A model generated the notes under the pieces. That model was given only the letters and a program-made list of their open reading frames with translations, ran no database searches and was not told the origin of the DNA. The position numbers and the translations under genes were made by a program. Positions 16,986-25,145 of a stretch of DNA of 64,000 nucleotides are shown here, in pieces. This stretch comes from Eikenella corrodens (lineage in GTDB: Bacteria > Pseudomonadota > Gammaproteobacteria > Burkholderiales > Neisseriaceae). Every line of letters starts with the position of its first letter. The first letter of the stretch is position 1. The stretch covers positions 1,302,001-1,366,000 of the forward strand of contig NZ_CP034670.1 in assembly GCF_003990355.1 (NCBI RefSeq). The letters are read 5' to 3'.

Positions 16986-17840
16986 CTAGCTGGTTTGGGA
17001 AGGTGCGGCAACCGGCTTGCTGCCGCGCAAAAACAGGAACAATACGGGAATTAGATAAGCGAAATAAAGAATAAAATCAGACAATACCGGATGGTCGGTG
17101 TAGCCGAAGAAACCGCCGAGCAGCACGCCCAGCGGGCTGTCTTCATGCAAAACGTGCGACCAATCCAGTGGCGTGTGCGAAGACCAATCAAACGGATTCA
17201 CCTGCCATACATTCCACACGCCAGCCTCATGCAGCGCGCGGAACGCGCCGGAAGTGAGGCCTGCGGCCACAAAAATCAGGAAAACGCCCGTCCAGCGGAA
17301 AAAACGCGCCAGGTTGATGCGCACCCCGCCCTGATAAATCAGCCAACCCACCACGGCCGAAGCGGCCAGCCCGAGCACCGCGCCCAGCGGCATGGCCGCG
17401 GTGGGGCTTTGGTTGAACACCGCCAGCAGGAAAAACACGCTCTCCATGCCTTCGCGCGCCACCGCCAAAAAGGCCATGCCCACCAGCGCCCAGCCATGCC
17501 CGTTGCCGCGGTTGAGCGCATCGCTCACCGACTGCTGCAAATGCTGCTTTATCGACTTGGCCGCCTTCTGCATCCACAGCACCATATAAGTGAGCATCGC
17601 CACGGCCACCAAGCCGATCACGCCCACCACAAATTCCTGCTGCTTCTGCGGAATCTCGCCGGTTTTCTTATAAATAAACCAACCGGCAGACAGGCACATT
17701 GCCGCCGCCAGCACCACGCCGAGCCACACTTTCGGCATCATATGCCGATAGCCGCCCTGTTTCAAAAAGCCGGCCACAATGCCCACAATCAAAGCCGCCT
17801 CGATGCCCTCGCGCAGCATAATCAAAAAAGCAATCAGCAT
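16986..17840 (-). CDS. efeU: Iron permease EfeU (FTR1 family)
   Basis: A 284-residue membrane protein with about seven helices. It carries the two FTR1 iron-binding motifs: REGIE at residues 10-14 and REGME near residue 132. Long insertions between helices are rich in Gly and Trp. It should carry iron across the inner membrane together with EfeO and EfeB. It is first in the operon, and the start at 17840 is preceded by AAAGGAAC. Confidence 0.93.
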   Translation of the reverse strand: MLIAFLIMLREGIEAALIVGIVAGFLKQGGYRHMMPKVWLGVVLAAAMCLSAGWFIYKKTGEIPQKQQEFVVGVIGLVAVAMLTYMVLWMQKAAKSIKQHLQQSVSDALNRGNGHGWALVGMAFLAVAREGMESVFFLLAVFNQSPTAAMPLGAVLGLAASAVVGWLIYQGGVRINLARFFRWTGVFLIFVAAGLTSGAFRALHEAGVWNVWQVNPFDWSSHTPLDWSHVLHEDSPLGVLLGGFFGYTDHPVLSDFILYFAYLIPVLFLFLRGSKPVAAPSQTS

Positions 17841-18010
17841 CGCCGACTGTTCCTTTACAAAAATTCATATCGGGGCGGATTATGCCTTGCAGGCATGCAA
17901 AATGCAAACAATTTCTAATTAGATTAGATAAGTGTTAATTGGCAGATCAACTGATTGATTGGCAGGGAAATTAAGCTTCAAGAATATTCATTTACAGGCT
18001 GGAGGCATCA
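17841..18010 (-). promoter_or_regulatory. Upstream region of efeUOB, possible weak Fur site
   Basis: An AT-rich region. On the minus strand, around 17895-17925, the run gaaattgtttgcattttgc partly resembles a Fur box, as would be expected for an iron uptake operon, but the match is poor. No gene is seen between 17841 and 18187. Confidence 0.25.
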
Positions 18011-18018
18011 TGAAGGAA

Positions 18019-18058
18019 AAAGGCTACCTGAAAACATTGTCCGTTTTCAGGTAGCCTT
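18019..18058. terminator. Inverted DUS pair downstream of ubiE
   Basis: AAAGGCTACCTGAAAAC and its near complement flank a short loop, about 130 bp past the ubiE stop. It lies between the ubiE operon end and the efeU promoter region. Confidence 0.65.
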
Positions 18059-18187
18059 ATATGCGGATTAAGATTGAGTATGCGGCTGCACCGGCCAGCC
18101 CCATTGTGCCAGCTGCACCGTTTGCGGCCTGCCGTTTCGTTCCTTTCCTGCATCTGATCCGCTGTATTTGCAGCTTACCGCCAACCG

Positions 18188-18925
18188 TTAGAATTTCACG
18201 CCTTTGTGCAGGGCGACGATGCCGGCGCTCATATTGTGGTAGTCCACGCTGTCGAAACCGGCATCGAGCATCATTTGTTTGAGGGTTTCCTGATCGGGAT
18301 GCATGCGGATGGATTCGGCCAGGTATTGATAGCTGTCGGCATCTTTGGCGATGAGTTTGCCCATCAGCGGCAGGAGCTTGAAGGAGTAGAGGTCGTAGGC
18401 CGGGGCAAGCGGTTTGGCCACTTTGGAGAATTCCAATACCAAGAGTGTGCCGCCGGGTTTGAGCACGCGGTACATTTCTTTGAGGGCGGCGTCTTTGTGC
18501 GTCATGTTGCGCAGGCCGAAGGATACGGAAACGAGGTCGAAATAGTTATCCGGGAAGGGCAGTTTTTCGGCGTCGCATACGGCCACGGGCAGGAGCAGGC
18601 CTTCGTTGAGCAGGCGGTCGCGCCCCACGCCGAGCATGGAGGAGTTGATGTCGGTGAGCCAGACTTCGCCGTCTTTGCCCACGCGTTTGGCCCAGCCGCG
18701 CGAGAGGTCGCCCGTGCCACCGGCAATATCGAGCACTTTGCCGCCTTTGGGCACGCGGGTGGTGGTGATGGTGAAGTGTTTCCATACGCGGTGCAGGCCG
18801 CCGGACATTACATCATTCATGATGTCGTATTTTTTGGCGACGGAGTGGAATACTTCGGCCACTTTGGCGGCTTTTTCGCTTTCGTTTACGGTGCGGTAGC
18901 CGAAATGGGTTTGTTTGTCGGTCAT
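18188..18925 (-). CDS. ubiE: Ubiquinone/menaquinone C-methyltransferase UbiE
   Basis: A 245-residue SAM-dependent methyltransferase of quinone synthesis. The UbiE opening THFGYRTVNESEKAAKVAEVF is present, followed by YDIMNDVMSGGLHRVWK, the SAM loop LDIAGGTGDL and the RNMTHKDAALKEMYRVLKPGG block. The ATG at 18925 is chosen over 18988 because the family begins here and length then fits. The region before the start is a DUS with no strong ribosome site. It is last in an operon with DUF971 and two lipoproteins. Confidence 0.95.
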   Translation of the reverse strand: MTDKQTHFGYRTVNESEKAAKVAEVFHSVAKKYDIMNDVMSGGLHRVWKHFTITTTRVPKGGKVLDIAGGTGDLSRGWAKRVGKDGEVWLTDINSSMLGVGRDRLLNEGLLLPVAVCDAEKLPFPDNYFDLVSVSFGLRNMTHKDAALKEMYRVLKPGGTLLVLEFSKVAKPLAPAYDLYSFKLLPLMGKLIAKDADSYQYLAESIRMHPDQETLKQMMLDAGFDSVDYHNMSAGIVALHKGVKF

Positions 18926-18959
18926 TATGGTGCTTTCAGGTAGCCTTTGGTGGTGGAGG

Positions 18960-19313
18960 TTAGGGCTGGCCTTTGGAAAAATGGTCAACGCAGCTGTTGA
19001 TGGCAGCTTTGAGTTTGTTTTCGAAGGCTTTATCGTCGTGCTTTATACTATAACGGACGAGGTCTTGCTTCCATTGGTTGCGGTCGCTGTAGGTGGCGGC
19101 AGCTTCATCGTAGGCACAATTGCATAGTTTGGTGCCGGTCTCAAGGGTAATGGTACCTTTAGAGGATCTATTTGCATTTTCGGCGCAACCAGATACGAAG
19201 CCGTTGCGGATTTTAGTCTCATCAAGTAGTTGGTTGGAGGCTTTGTCGGCGATTTTGTCGCAGCCGGCCAGGAGCAAGAAGCTTAAGGCGAGGAGGGCGG
19301 GTTTGGTGGACAT
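18960..19313 (-). CDS. Small lipoprotein, copy 1 of a tandem pair
   Basis: A 117-residue lipoprotein: signal ending LLLAGC (Cys about 18), then a four-Cys mature domain with the pattern C-(x)n-CNCAYDEAAATYS and C near the end, finishing CVDHFSKGQP. It is about 40% identical by eye to the next gene upstream, including the Cys positions. Function unknown; the Cys pattern suggests disulfides in the periplasm. The start directly follows a DUS. Confidence 0.75.
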   Translation of the reverse strand: MSTKPALLALSFLLLAGCDKIADKASNQLLDETKIRNGFVSGCAENANRSSKGTITLETGTKLCNCAYDEAAATYSDRNQWKQDLVRYSIKHDDKAFENKLKAAINSCVDHFSKGQP

Positions 19314-19342
19314 AGCGTGCTTTCAGGTAGCCTGCAGAAGGG

Positions 19343-19717
19343 TTACAGCTGGCCTTTGGAGAAGCGGTCGATACAAGTGGTCATGGCGGCTTGGATTTTA
19401 GCTTCCAGCTCTTTATTGTTTTGGTTCAGGCCGTAGCGGATGAGGTCTTTCTTCCACTCTTCGGAGCTGCTGTAGGTGGAGGCGGCTTGGTCGTAGGTGC
19501 AGCCGCACAGTTTGGTGGCCGCTACGTCGTTGAGTGAGCCTTTGGAGGATTCCACGGCAGATCTGGCGCAGTTGGTCACGAATTCGCTGCGGGCTTTTTG
19601 GTCGTCGATTTGTCCGGCGGCGTTGTCGGCAACTTTGTCGGCAACTTTATCGCAGCCGGCCAGCAGTAAAACGGAGGCGGCGATGAGGGCGGGGAGGGTG
19701 CGGCTTAATGCGGACAT
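19343..19717 (-). CDS. Small lipoprotein, copy 2 of a tandem pair
   Basis: A 124-residue lipoprotein with lipobox LLAGC (Cys about 22) and a domain parallel to its neighbour: CARSAVESSKGS, CGCTYDQAASTYS and CIDRFSKGQL. It is clearly a tandem duplicate. The start overlaps the end of the DUF971 gene by 13 bases and has GAAAGGAAAG, so translation is probably coupled. No known function. Confidence 0.75.
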   Translation of the reverse strand: MSALSRTLPALIAASVLLLAGCDKVADKVADNAAGQIDDQKARSEFVTNCARSAVESSKGSLNDVAATKLCGCTYDQAASTYSSSEEWKKDLIRYGLNQNNKELEAKIQAAMTTCIDRFSKGQL

Positions 19718-20100
19718 TTCTTTCCTTTCGGGATAGCAAGGGTTTGTTCGGTAGGTTCGCGGGAAGCGCCGGCTTCTTCAAGGCGGCGCAGGTAATCGGG
19801 CCACATTGTAGCGTATCCGCTTGCCAATTCATACAGGTAGCCCCAGCTGTAGAGGCCGCTGTCGTGGCCATCGGAGAAGGTGATTTTGAGGGCGTAGTTG
19901 CCGACAGGCTGCAGGTCGGTGATGCTGATGCCGGCTTTGCCGGTTTGCAGTTTGGCCTGCCCGTGGCCGCGCACTTCGGCGCTGGGGGAATATACACGCA
20001 GGTATTCGGCTGGCAGGGTGTATCCGGCATCCGGGTAAACCAAGACGAGGCTTTGACGGTCGGCTTCTAGGCGGATTTGTTGCGGGGGCTGATTGCGCAT
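19705..20100 (-). CDS. DUF971 domain protein
   Basis: A 131-residue protein with the DUF971 / gamma-butyrobetaine hydroxylase N-terminal-like pattern: YPAEYLRVYSPSAEVRGHG-like block, then VGNYALKITFSDGHDSGLYSW and YL. The family is commonly found next to ubiE in betaproteobacteria, as here; its role is unknown but iron-sulfur or quinone links have been proposed. AAAGGAACCC precedes the start. It is first in the operon. Confidence 0.8.
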   Translation of the reverse strand: MRNQPPQQIRLEADRQSLVLVYPDAGYTLPAEYLRVYSPSAEVRGHGQAKLQTGKAGISITDLQPVGNYALKITFSDGHDSGLYSWGYLYELASGYATMWPDYLRRLEEAGASREPTEQTLAIPKGKKCPH

Positions 20101-20421
20101 GGGGTTCCTTTGCTGTGTGATGTAGGCTACCTGAAAATGGGGGGCGGTGGCTAATGCGTATAGCAGGGCGGTGTGCGTTTCGCCGGTGAGCTTGGAAAAG
20201 AAGTACCCTATGGTTTGCCGGTGGCGGAAGCCGCATTCTTTCAGTTTGGGCGGCGCAGAAAGCTGCGGCGTTCATTGTGATTACGCTGAGGCTTCGGTTT
20301 TCAGGTAGCCCACGCAGAATTTTAGCAGATTGCCGGATTGCCGGGCCGGGCTTGCTATTTGGCTTTTGGGCGGATTGGCGATATATTACCCGCTGCCGTG
20401 CAACCGGGCGAAGGATGGCAA
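20101..20421. other. Intergenic region before the nadE operon
   Basis: Two single DUS copies in opposite orientation (near 20124 and 20300) and no convincing gene. Promoters for the divergent DUF971 and nadE-side genes should lie here but no clear consensus is visible. Confidence 0.5.
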
Positions 20422-20881
20422 ATGGGCGAGATAGAATTGTTGGCGCACATCATCAAATGGCGCGATGAGTTTTCGGCCGATGTTCGGGTGCTGAAGATTG
20501 ATGCGGATATTTTTGTGCGCCTGAGTTCGATAAGGATTCTGCTCAGCCTGCTGCTGCGGAAAGGCTACCTGAAAAATGTCGGTAACGATGAAGTGGTGCT
20601 CGAGATGGAGTTAAGCCGGGCAACTTTGCAGTGTAGGGTGGATGTGAGCGATTCGCTGGGGCGGTATTATTATAGTGAATTAAATTTAAACCAGTACAGC
20701 GTTGTCTCGCCTTGCCGTAACGTGTGTACTGTCTTCGGCTCGCCGCCTTGTCCTGATTTTTGTTAATCCACTATATTTGGAAGAGAATGAAAAGATTGCC
20801 GATGAAGCCTGCCTGGCTTCATTAAGCACGTATATCCAACAGGCTGCTAATGAATTATGCGTTGGTGGCTCATCAAAATAG
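20422..20881 (+). pseudogene. Unknown gene interrupted by a Correia-type element
   Basis: Starting at the ATG at 20422 (GAAGGATGG upstream), 83 codons lead into CREE 5, which brings an in-frame TAA at 20764. If the CREE and one TA are removed, the frame continues from 20777 for 34 more codons to TAG at 20879, giving a protein of about 118 residues ending TYIQQAANELCVGGSSK. The stop is then 7 bp from nadE, as in an operon. No family is recognised; the sequence looks soluble and mixed alpha/beta. As it stands, a fusion of about 114 residues with a CREE-encoded tail could still be made. Confidence 0.75.
20671..20775. repeat. Correia-type repeat element inside a gene (CREE 5)
   Basis: A 105-bp hybrid element: the left end has ttaaatttaaacc and the right end ttttgttaatcc. 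It is inserted in the gene upstream of nadE, and the flanking TA fits a TA target-site duplication. Confidence 0.92.
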
Positions 20882-20888
20882 GAAAAAC

Positions 20889-21692
20889 ATGATGCAAACC
20901 CAAGCTGTTATCCGACACATCAGCCGCTGGCTGGCCGATTATGCCGTGTGCGCGGGCGCGAAAGGTTTTGTGGTGGGCATTTCCGGCGGGGTGGATTCCG
21001 CCGTGGTGTCTGCCCTGTGCGCGCACAGCGGGTTGGACGTGCTGTGCGTGGTGCTGCCCATCCGCCAGCAGGCCGACCAGTTGCAGCGGGCCAACGAACA
21101 CATCGCCGATTTGCAGCGCCGTTTTATGAATGTGCGCAGCCAAACGTTGGATTTAACCCCCACTTTCGAGCAGTTCGAGTGCAGCGTAGCCAACACGGCC
21201 GCCGACAATAAAAACCTGGCCATGGCCAACACCCGCTCCCGCCTGCGTATGGCCGCGCTGTATTACTACGGCCAAATCAACGGCCTGCTGGTGGCGGGTA
21301 CGGGCAATAAGGTGGAAGATTTCGGCGTGGGCTTTTTCACCAAATACGGCGACGGCGGCGTGGATTTAAGCCCCATCGGCGATTTGCTCAAAACCCAGGT
21401 ATACACCCTGGCCGAAGCCTTGGAGGTGCTGCCCGCCATCCGCCAAGCCGCGCCTACCGACGGGCTGTGGGACGAAGAGCGCACCGACGAGCAGCAGATG
21501 GGCGCTAGCTATCCCGAGTTGGAATGGGCGATGGCGCAAAGCGAAGCCGGCCGCCGCGCTGAAGAATTTGCCGGCCGCGAGCGCGAAGTATTTGAGATTT
21601 ACCAACGCCTGCACCGCGCCACGCTGCACAAAATCCAGCCCATCCCCGTGTGCAAAATTCCCGGCGAATTATTTGATGAAAAGGAAAAATGA
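20889..21692 (+). CDS. nadE: NAD+ synthase, ammonia-dependent
   Basis: A 267-residue enzyme that amidates deamido-NAD+ to NAD+ using ammonia. The PP-loop SGGVDS is at residues 32-37 and the late block GTGNKVEDFGVGFFTKYGDGGVDLSP is diagnostic. The short length, with no glutaminase domain, marks the ammonia-dependent form. The ATG at 20889 follows GGAAAAA; a more upstream ATG would overlap the interrupted gene. The stop overlaps the yggS start (ATGA). Confidence 0.94.
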   Translation: MMQTQAVIRHISRWLADYAVCAGAKGFVVGISGGVDSAVVSALCAHSGLDVLCVVLPIRQQADQLQRANEHIADLQRRFMNVRSQTLDLTPTFEQFECSVANTAADNKNLAMANTRSRLRMAALYYYGQINGLLVAGTGNKVEDFGVGFFTKYGDGGVDLSPIGDLLKTQVYTLAEALEVLPAIRQAAPTDGLWDEERTDEQQMGASYPELEWAMAQSEAGRRAEEFAGREREVFEIYQRLHRATLHKIQPIPVCKIPGELFDEKEK

Positions 21693-22390
21693 TGAGAGTG
21701 CTAACCATGAACCTGCACGCCGTGCGCGCCCGTATTTGGGCTGCCGCCGAGGCGGCAGGCCGCCCCGAGCCCGAACTGATTGCGGTGAGCAAAACCTTCC
21801 CCGCCGCCGATGTACGCCTGTTGTGCCAAAAAAGCGCGCAGCGCGATTTCGGCGAAAATTATCTGCAGGAATTTGAAGAGAAAAGCAGCGAGTTGGCCGA
21901 TATTCCCGACATCTGCTGGCACATCATCGGCCATATCCAATCCAACAAAAGCCGCATCGCTGCCGAACGCGCCCATTGGGTGCACACCATCGACCGCGAA
22001 AAAATCGCCCGCCGCCTGAGCGATCAGCGGCCGGAAACCATGCCGCCGCTGCAAGTGCTGATTGAAGTGAACATCGGCGGCGAAGACGTCAAACACGGCG
22101 TGCCGCCGCAAGAGGAAACGCTGCGTGAGCTGGCTTTTCAGGTAGCCTCTTTGCCCAGGCTGAAACTGCGCGGCCTGATGTGTGTGGCACGGCTGGGCAG
22201 CAGCGAAGAAGAGTTGCGCCAGCAGTTTGGCCGCATGAACGAATTGCTGAAATTCCTGCAGGCGCAGGGGCTGGATGTGGACGTGCTCTCGATGGGCATG
22301 TCGGAGGACTTGGAAACCGCCGTCGCCTGCGGTGCCACCCATGTGCGCATCGGCAGCGCCATTTTCGGGCAGCGCACTTATAGCGAATAA
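21689..22390 (+). CDS. yggS: YggS family PLP homeostasis protein
   Basis: A 233-residue fold-III PLP-binding protein (PLPBP/YggS), thought to buffer PLP and affect amino-acid pools. The PLP lysine is in LIAVSKTF (residue 35), followed by DFGENYLQE and the HIIGHIQSNKSR block. Late LSMGMSEDLETAVACGATHVRIGSAIFG is diagnostic. It overlaps nadE by 4 bases and precedes proC, the common arrangement. Confidence 0.94.
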   Translation: MMRVLTMNLHAVRARIWAAAEAAGRPEPELIAVSKTFPAADVRLLCQKSAQRDFGENYLQEFEEKSSELADIPDICWHIIGHIQSNKSRIAAERAHWVHTIDREKIARRLSDQRPETMPPLQVLIEVNIGGEDVKHGVPPQEETLRELAFQVASLPRLKLRGLMCVARLGSSEEELRQQFGRMNELLKFLQAQGLDVDVLSMGMSEDLETAVACGATHVRIGSAIFGQRTYSE

Positions 22391-22392
22391 AG

Positions 22393-22434
22393 CTTTCAGG
22401 TAGCCTTTTGTTGGTTGGAAAGGCTACCTGAAAC
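22393..22434. terminator. Inverted DUS pair between yggS and proC
   Basis: CTTTCAGGTAGCCTTT and AAAGGCTACCTGAAAC flank a short loop right after the yggS stop, so proC may have its own promoter or be attenuated. Confidence 0.7.
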
Positions 22435-22461
22435 TTTCAAACCACCACATAAGGAAACATC

Positions 22462-23256
22462 ATGACCATCTATTTTCTCGGCGCAGGCAATATGGCCTCT
22501 GCCATTATCGCCGGCATGAGCCGCGCTGGCGGTTTCGATATCTGTGCCATCGATTACAGTGCCGACAAGCTGGCCGCGCTTGCGCAGCAATATGGTATCG
22601 CCACCGCTGCCGAGCTGCCGCCGCTGAATGATAGCGACGTGCTGGTGCTGGCGGTGAAGCCGCAAGATATGCAAGCGGCGCTGCAAAAGGTGCAAACGGG
22701 CGGCGCGCTGGTGTTGTCGATTGCCGCCGGGCTGCCGTGTATGGCCTTGAGCCGCTGGCTGGGCGGCACGCGCCGCATCGTACGCATCATGCCGAACACG
22801 CCGGCGCAAGTTGGGCAGGGCGTGGCCGGCTTGTTTGCCGACAGCGGCGCATCTGCAACCGACCGTGAACTGGCCGAGTGCATTATGCGTGCCAGCGGGC
22901 AGACCCTGTGGCTGGATAGTGAGGACGGCCTGCACCGCATCACTGGTATCAGTGGCAGTGGCCCGGCCTATGTGTTCTACTTGCTTGAAGCGCTGCAAAA
23001 CGCCGCAAGGCAGCAGGGTTTCAATGCGGAAGAAGCACGGCAGCTCAGCTTGGCCACCTTCCAAGGTGCAGTGCGGCTGGCCGAGCAGAGCGGGGAAGAG
23101 TTTTCCGATTTGCGTCAAAAAGTTACTTCCAAAGGCGGCACGACTTATGCTGCGTTGCAAGCATTTGAGGCACGCGGTGTGGCCGAAGCGATTGGCGCGG
23201 GCGTGGCTGCTTGCGTGGCGCGTTCGCAGGAATTGGCCGAGCAGTTGGCGGAATAG
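22462..23256 (+). CDS. proC: Pyrroline-5-carboxylate reductase
   Basis: A 264-residue enzyme that makes L-proline from pyrroline-5-carboxylate with NAD(P)H. The Rossmann opening FLGAGNMASAIIAG is at the N-terminus. The C-terminal signature GSGPAYVFYLLEAL and the KVTSKGGTTYAAL block are present. AAGGAAAC precedes the ATG. It is followed after 6 bp by yggT. Confidence 0.96.
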   Translation: MTIYFLGAGNMASAIIAGMSRAGGFDICAIDYSADKLAALAQQYGIATAAELPPLNDSDVLVLAVKPQDMQAALQKVQTGGALVLSIAAGLPCMALSRWLGGTRRIVRIMPNTPAQVGQGVAGLFADSGASATDRELAECIMRASGQTLWLDSEDGLHRITGISGSGPAYVFYLLEALQNAARQQGFNAEEARQLSLATFQGAVRLAEQSGEEFSDLRQKVTSKGGTTYAALQAFEARGVAEAIGAGVAACVARSQELAEQLAE

Positions 23257-23262
23257 GGTGGT

Positions 23263-23823
23263 ATGTTTAATCAATTTGTCGTCCTGCTCGCCGATGCGCT
23301 GGCCATGCTCCTGTTGGCGCGCTGCCTGCTGCAATACAGCCGTTTGAACTATATGCATCCGCTGGCGCAGTTTTGCTGTCGCAGCAGCGACTGGCTGGTG
23401 AAACCGCTGCGCCGCCTGCTGCCGCCCTTGGGCGGTTTGGACAGCGCCTGTATTTTGGCGGCCTGGCTGCTGTATGTAGTGTTGTATTTGTTGTTGTCAC
23501 TCATCAATCTGCCGGCAGGGATGTTCAGCTGGCCGATCGCGGCGGCGGATGTGCTGCTTGCTGCGCTCGCCCTTACGCGTTCGGCAGCTTATGTGTTGCT
23601 GGGCGGTTTGTTGTGGCGCATGGTACTGTCTTTATCGCAGGCGTATTCGCCGCTGGTGGCGGTGCTCAACCGTGTGTATGAGCCGCTGTGCCGCCCGTTT
23701 GCCTTTTTGCGTATCGGCCGCTGGGATTTTTCAGGTAGCCTGTTGGCAATTTTGCTGTGGGGCTGGATTGGCTGGGGGCTACCGGCAATTATCATGCATT
23801 TGAATTTTTTGCTCTTGCCATAA
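23263..23823 (+). CDS. YggT family membrane protein
   Basis: A 186-residue protein with two YggT repeats of paired membrane helices (about residues 5-25, 60-85, 90-125 and 155-180). The family is linked with proC/yggS and with osmotic or cell-shape roles. A reverse DUS (TTTTTCAGGTAGCCT) is within the frame near 23738 and encodes FSGSL. Start spacing supports co-transcription with proC. Confidence 0.85.
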   Translation: MFNQFVVLLADALAMLLLARCLLQYSRLNYMHPLAQFCCRSSDWLVKPLRRLLPPLGGLDSACILAAWLLYVVLYLLLSLINLPAGMFSWPIAAADVLLAALALTRSAAYVLLGGLLWRMVLSLSQAYSPLVAVLNRVYEPLCRPFAFLRIGRWDFSGSLLAILLWGWIGWGLPAIIMHLNFLLLP

Positions 23824-23914
23824 GCTGGCGGCTGTTTTATATTCCGCCTTTTTATAAAAGAAGCAGCCGCTGGCGGGAAGGGGCGGTTGGTAGAATTTCA
23901 CAAAAGGAAAACTC

Positions 23915-24331
23915 ATGGCAAAACTAACCGAGCAAGACATCATCAACTGGAAAGGCCCGGAAGAGGAATATATGAATGCCGATCAGCTGGCTTTCTTCCG
24001 TGAGTTGCTGGTTAAGCTGCAAGACGAACTGATTCAAAAGGCGGCCGATACCACCGGCCACCTGCAAAACCACGAGGCCGCTCCCGACCCGGCCGACCGC
24101 GCCACGCAGGAAGAAGAATACGCGCTGGAGTTGCGCACCCGCGACCGCGAGCGCAAATTGTTGAGTAAAATCCAAGCCTCGCTGCGCCAGATTGATGAAG
24201 GCGAATACGGCTATTGTGTTGATACCGGCGAGCCCATCGGCCTCAAACGCCTGCTTGCCCGCCCCACCGCTACGTTATCGGTGGAAGCGCAAGAGCGGCG
24301 CGAGCGAATGAAGAAACAGTTTGCGGATTGA
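23915..24331 (+). CDS. dksA: RNA polymerase-binding regulator DksA (Cys-poor type)
   Basis: A 138-residue protein with the long coiled coil of DksA, including EEEYALELRTRDRERKLL, which carries the tip acidic residues. The zinc finger of E. coli DksA is missing: only one Cys remains (YCVDTGEPIGLKRLLARPT), with Thr, Ser and Ala at the other three sites. This Cys-poor form occurs in other bacteria and needs no zinc. It works with ppGpp in stringent control. AAAGGAAAAC precedes the ATG. Confidence 0.95.
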   Translation: MAKLTEQDIINWKGPEEEYMNADQLAFFRELLVKLQDELIQKAADTTGHLQNHEAAPDPADRATQEEEYALELRTRDRERKLLSKIQASLRQIDEGEYGYCVDTGEPIGLKRLLARPTATLSVEAQERRERMKKQFAD

Positions 24332-24448
24332 TGCTCCAAACCAACGGGCCGGCGAGTAGAATGCCGGCCTGTTTGGATTTTGCAAAAGCAGCGCGAGAAT
24401 TAGTTATCTATATAAATCAGGCTGTAGCAAAAAAGTGTGTTTTTGGGT

Positions 24449-24476
24449 TTGACAGAATTGAAGAAAGCCGTATAAT
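24449..24476 (+). promoter_or_regulatory. Sigma70-type promoter of the tRNA pair
   Basis: TTGACA, 16 bp, TATAAT; both boxes are perfect and end 19 bp before tRNA-Met. Confidence 0.9.
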
Positions 24477-24495
24477 GCGCACTTTCTGAATGAGC

Positions 24496-24572
24496 GGCGA
24501 ATTAGCTCAGCTGGTTAGAGCAGAGGAATCATAATCCTTGTGTCCGGGGTTCGAGTCCCTGATTCGCCACCA
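24496..24572 (+). tRNA. tRNA-Met (CAT)
   Basis: A 77-nt tRNA starting GGCGAATTAGCTCAGCTGG and ending TTCGCCACCA. The anticodon loop is ATCATAA, giving CAT. The first acceptor pair is a normal G-C, so it is not an initiator. It could in principle be tRNA-Ile2 with modified C34, but elongator Met fits better. Confidence 0.93.
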
Positions 24573-24577
24573 AATTT

Positions 24578-24653
<76 letters not shown>

Positions 24654-24661
24654 AATTTCAA

Positions 24662-24690
24662 AGAGTCGGCTAAAACAGCCGGCTCTTTTT
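24662..24690 (+). terminator. Terminator of the tRNA-Met/tRNA-Ala operon
   Basis: AGAGTCGGCT and AGCCGGCTCT pair around AAAAC and are followed by a T-run. Confidence 0.85.
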
Positions 24691-24725
24691 GCATTTTCAG
24701 GTAGCCTTTGCCGTATGCTGCCGGG

Positions 24726-24820
24726 TATAGTGGATTAACAAAAATCAGGACAAGGCGGCGAGCCGCAGACAGTACGGCAAGGAGAGCCAACGCTGTACTG
24801 GTTTTTGTTAATTCACTATA
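24726..24820. repeat. Correia-type repeat element, short form (CREE 6)
   Basis: At 95 bp it is the shortest copy: about 10 core bases (the acacgtta segment) are missing. Both ttaacaaaaa-type ends are intact. Confidence 0.9.
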
Positions 24821-24901
24821 TAAGCGCTGAATATGGCTGAGAACATTCAATATCGACAGCAAACTTTTGCCTGACGCTGCTTCCCCCGAATCTATACCAG
24901 G

Positions 24902-24930
24902 AAAAAATCACCTATATAGGTGGTTTTTTA
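24902..24930. terminator. Orphan bidirectional terminator
   Basis: AAAAAATCACC and GGTGGTTTTTT pair around a 6-base loop. No gene ends within 200 bp on the plus strand and the next feature is CREE 6, so it may end a small RNA transcribed from the CREE side. The rest of 24821-25145 shows no coding region. Confidence 0.6.
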
Positions 24931-25145
24931 TCGTAGGTAAAGGTGGTAAGATAATTACATTAGAACGATAATGACTCTTTTTGCCCCTGTCGTTTGGGGG
25001 CAGGCAGGAGTAGGGCGCTTGGAATACGGTTGATGTTTGAGTTTCTAAGTTTTCAGGTAGCCTCAATTTAATTTCGAAACACAAACACACTTCCTCATTT
25101 GTTGCGAATACAGGGATTGCCCAACAAAAATAAGGAAAACGTATT

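Noticed and set aside
18061..18282. Small plus-strand ORF between efeU and ubiE
   Set aside because: No ribosome site, Cys/Arg-rich shadow composition, and it overlaps the end of ubiE.
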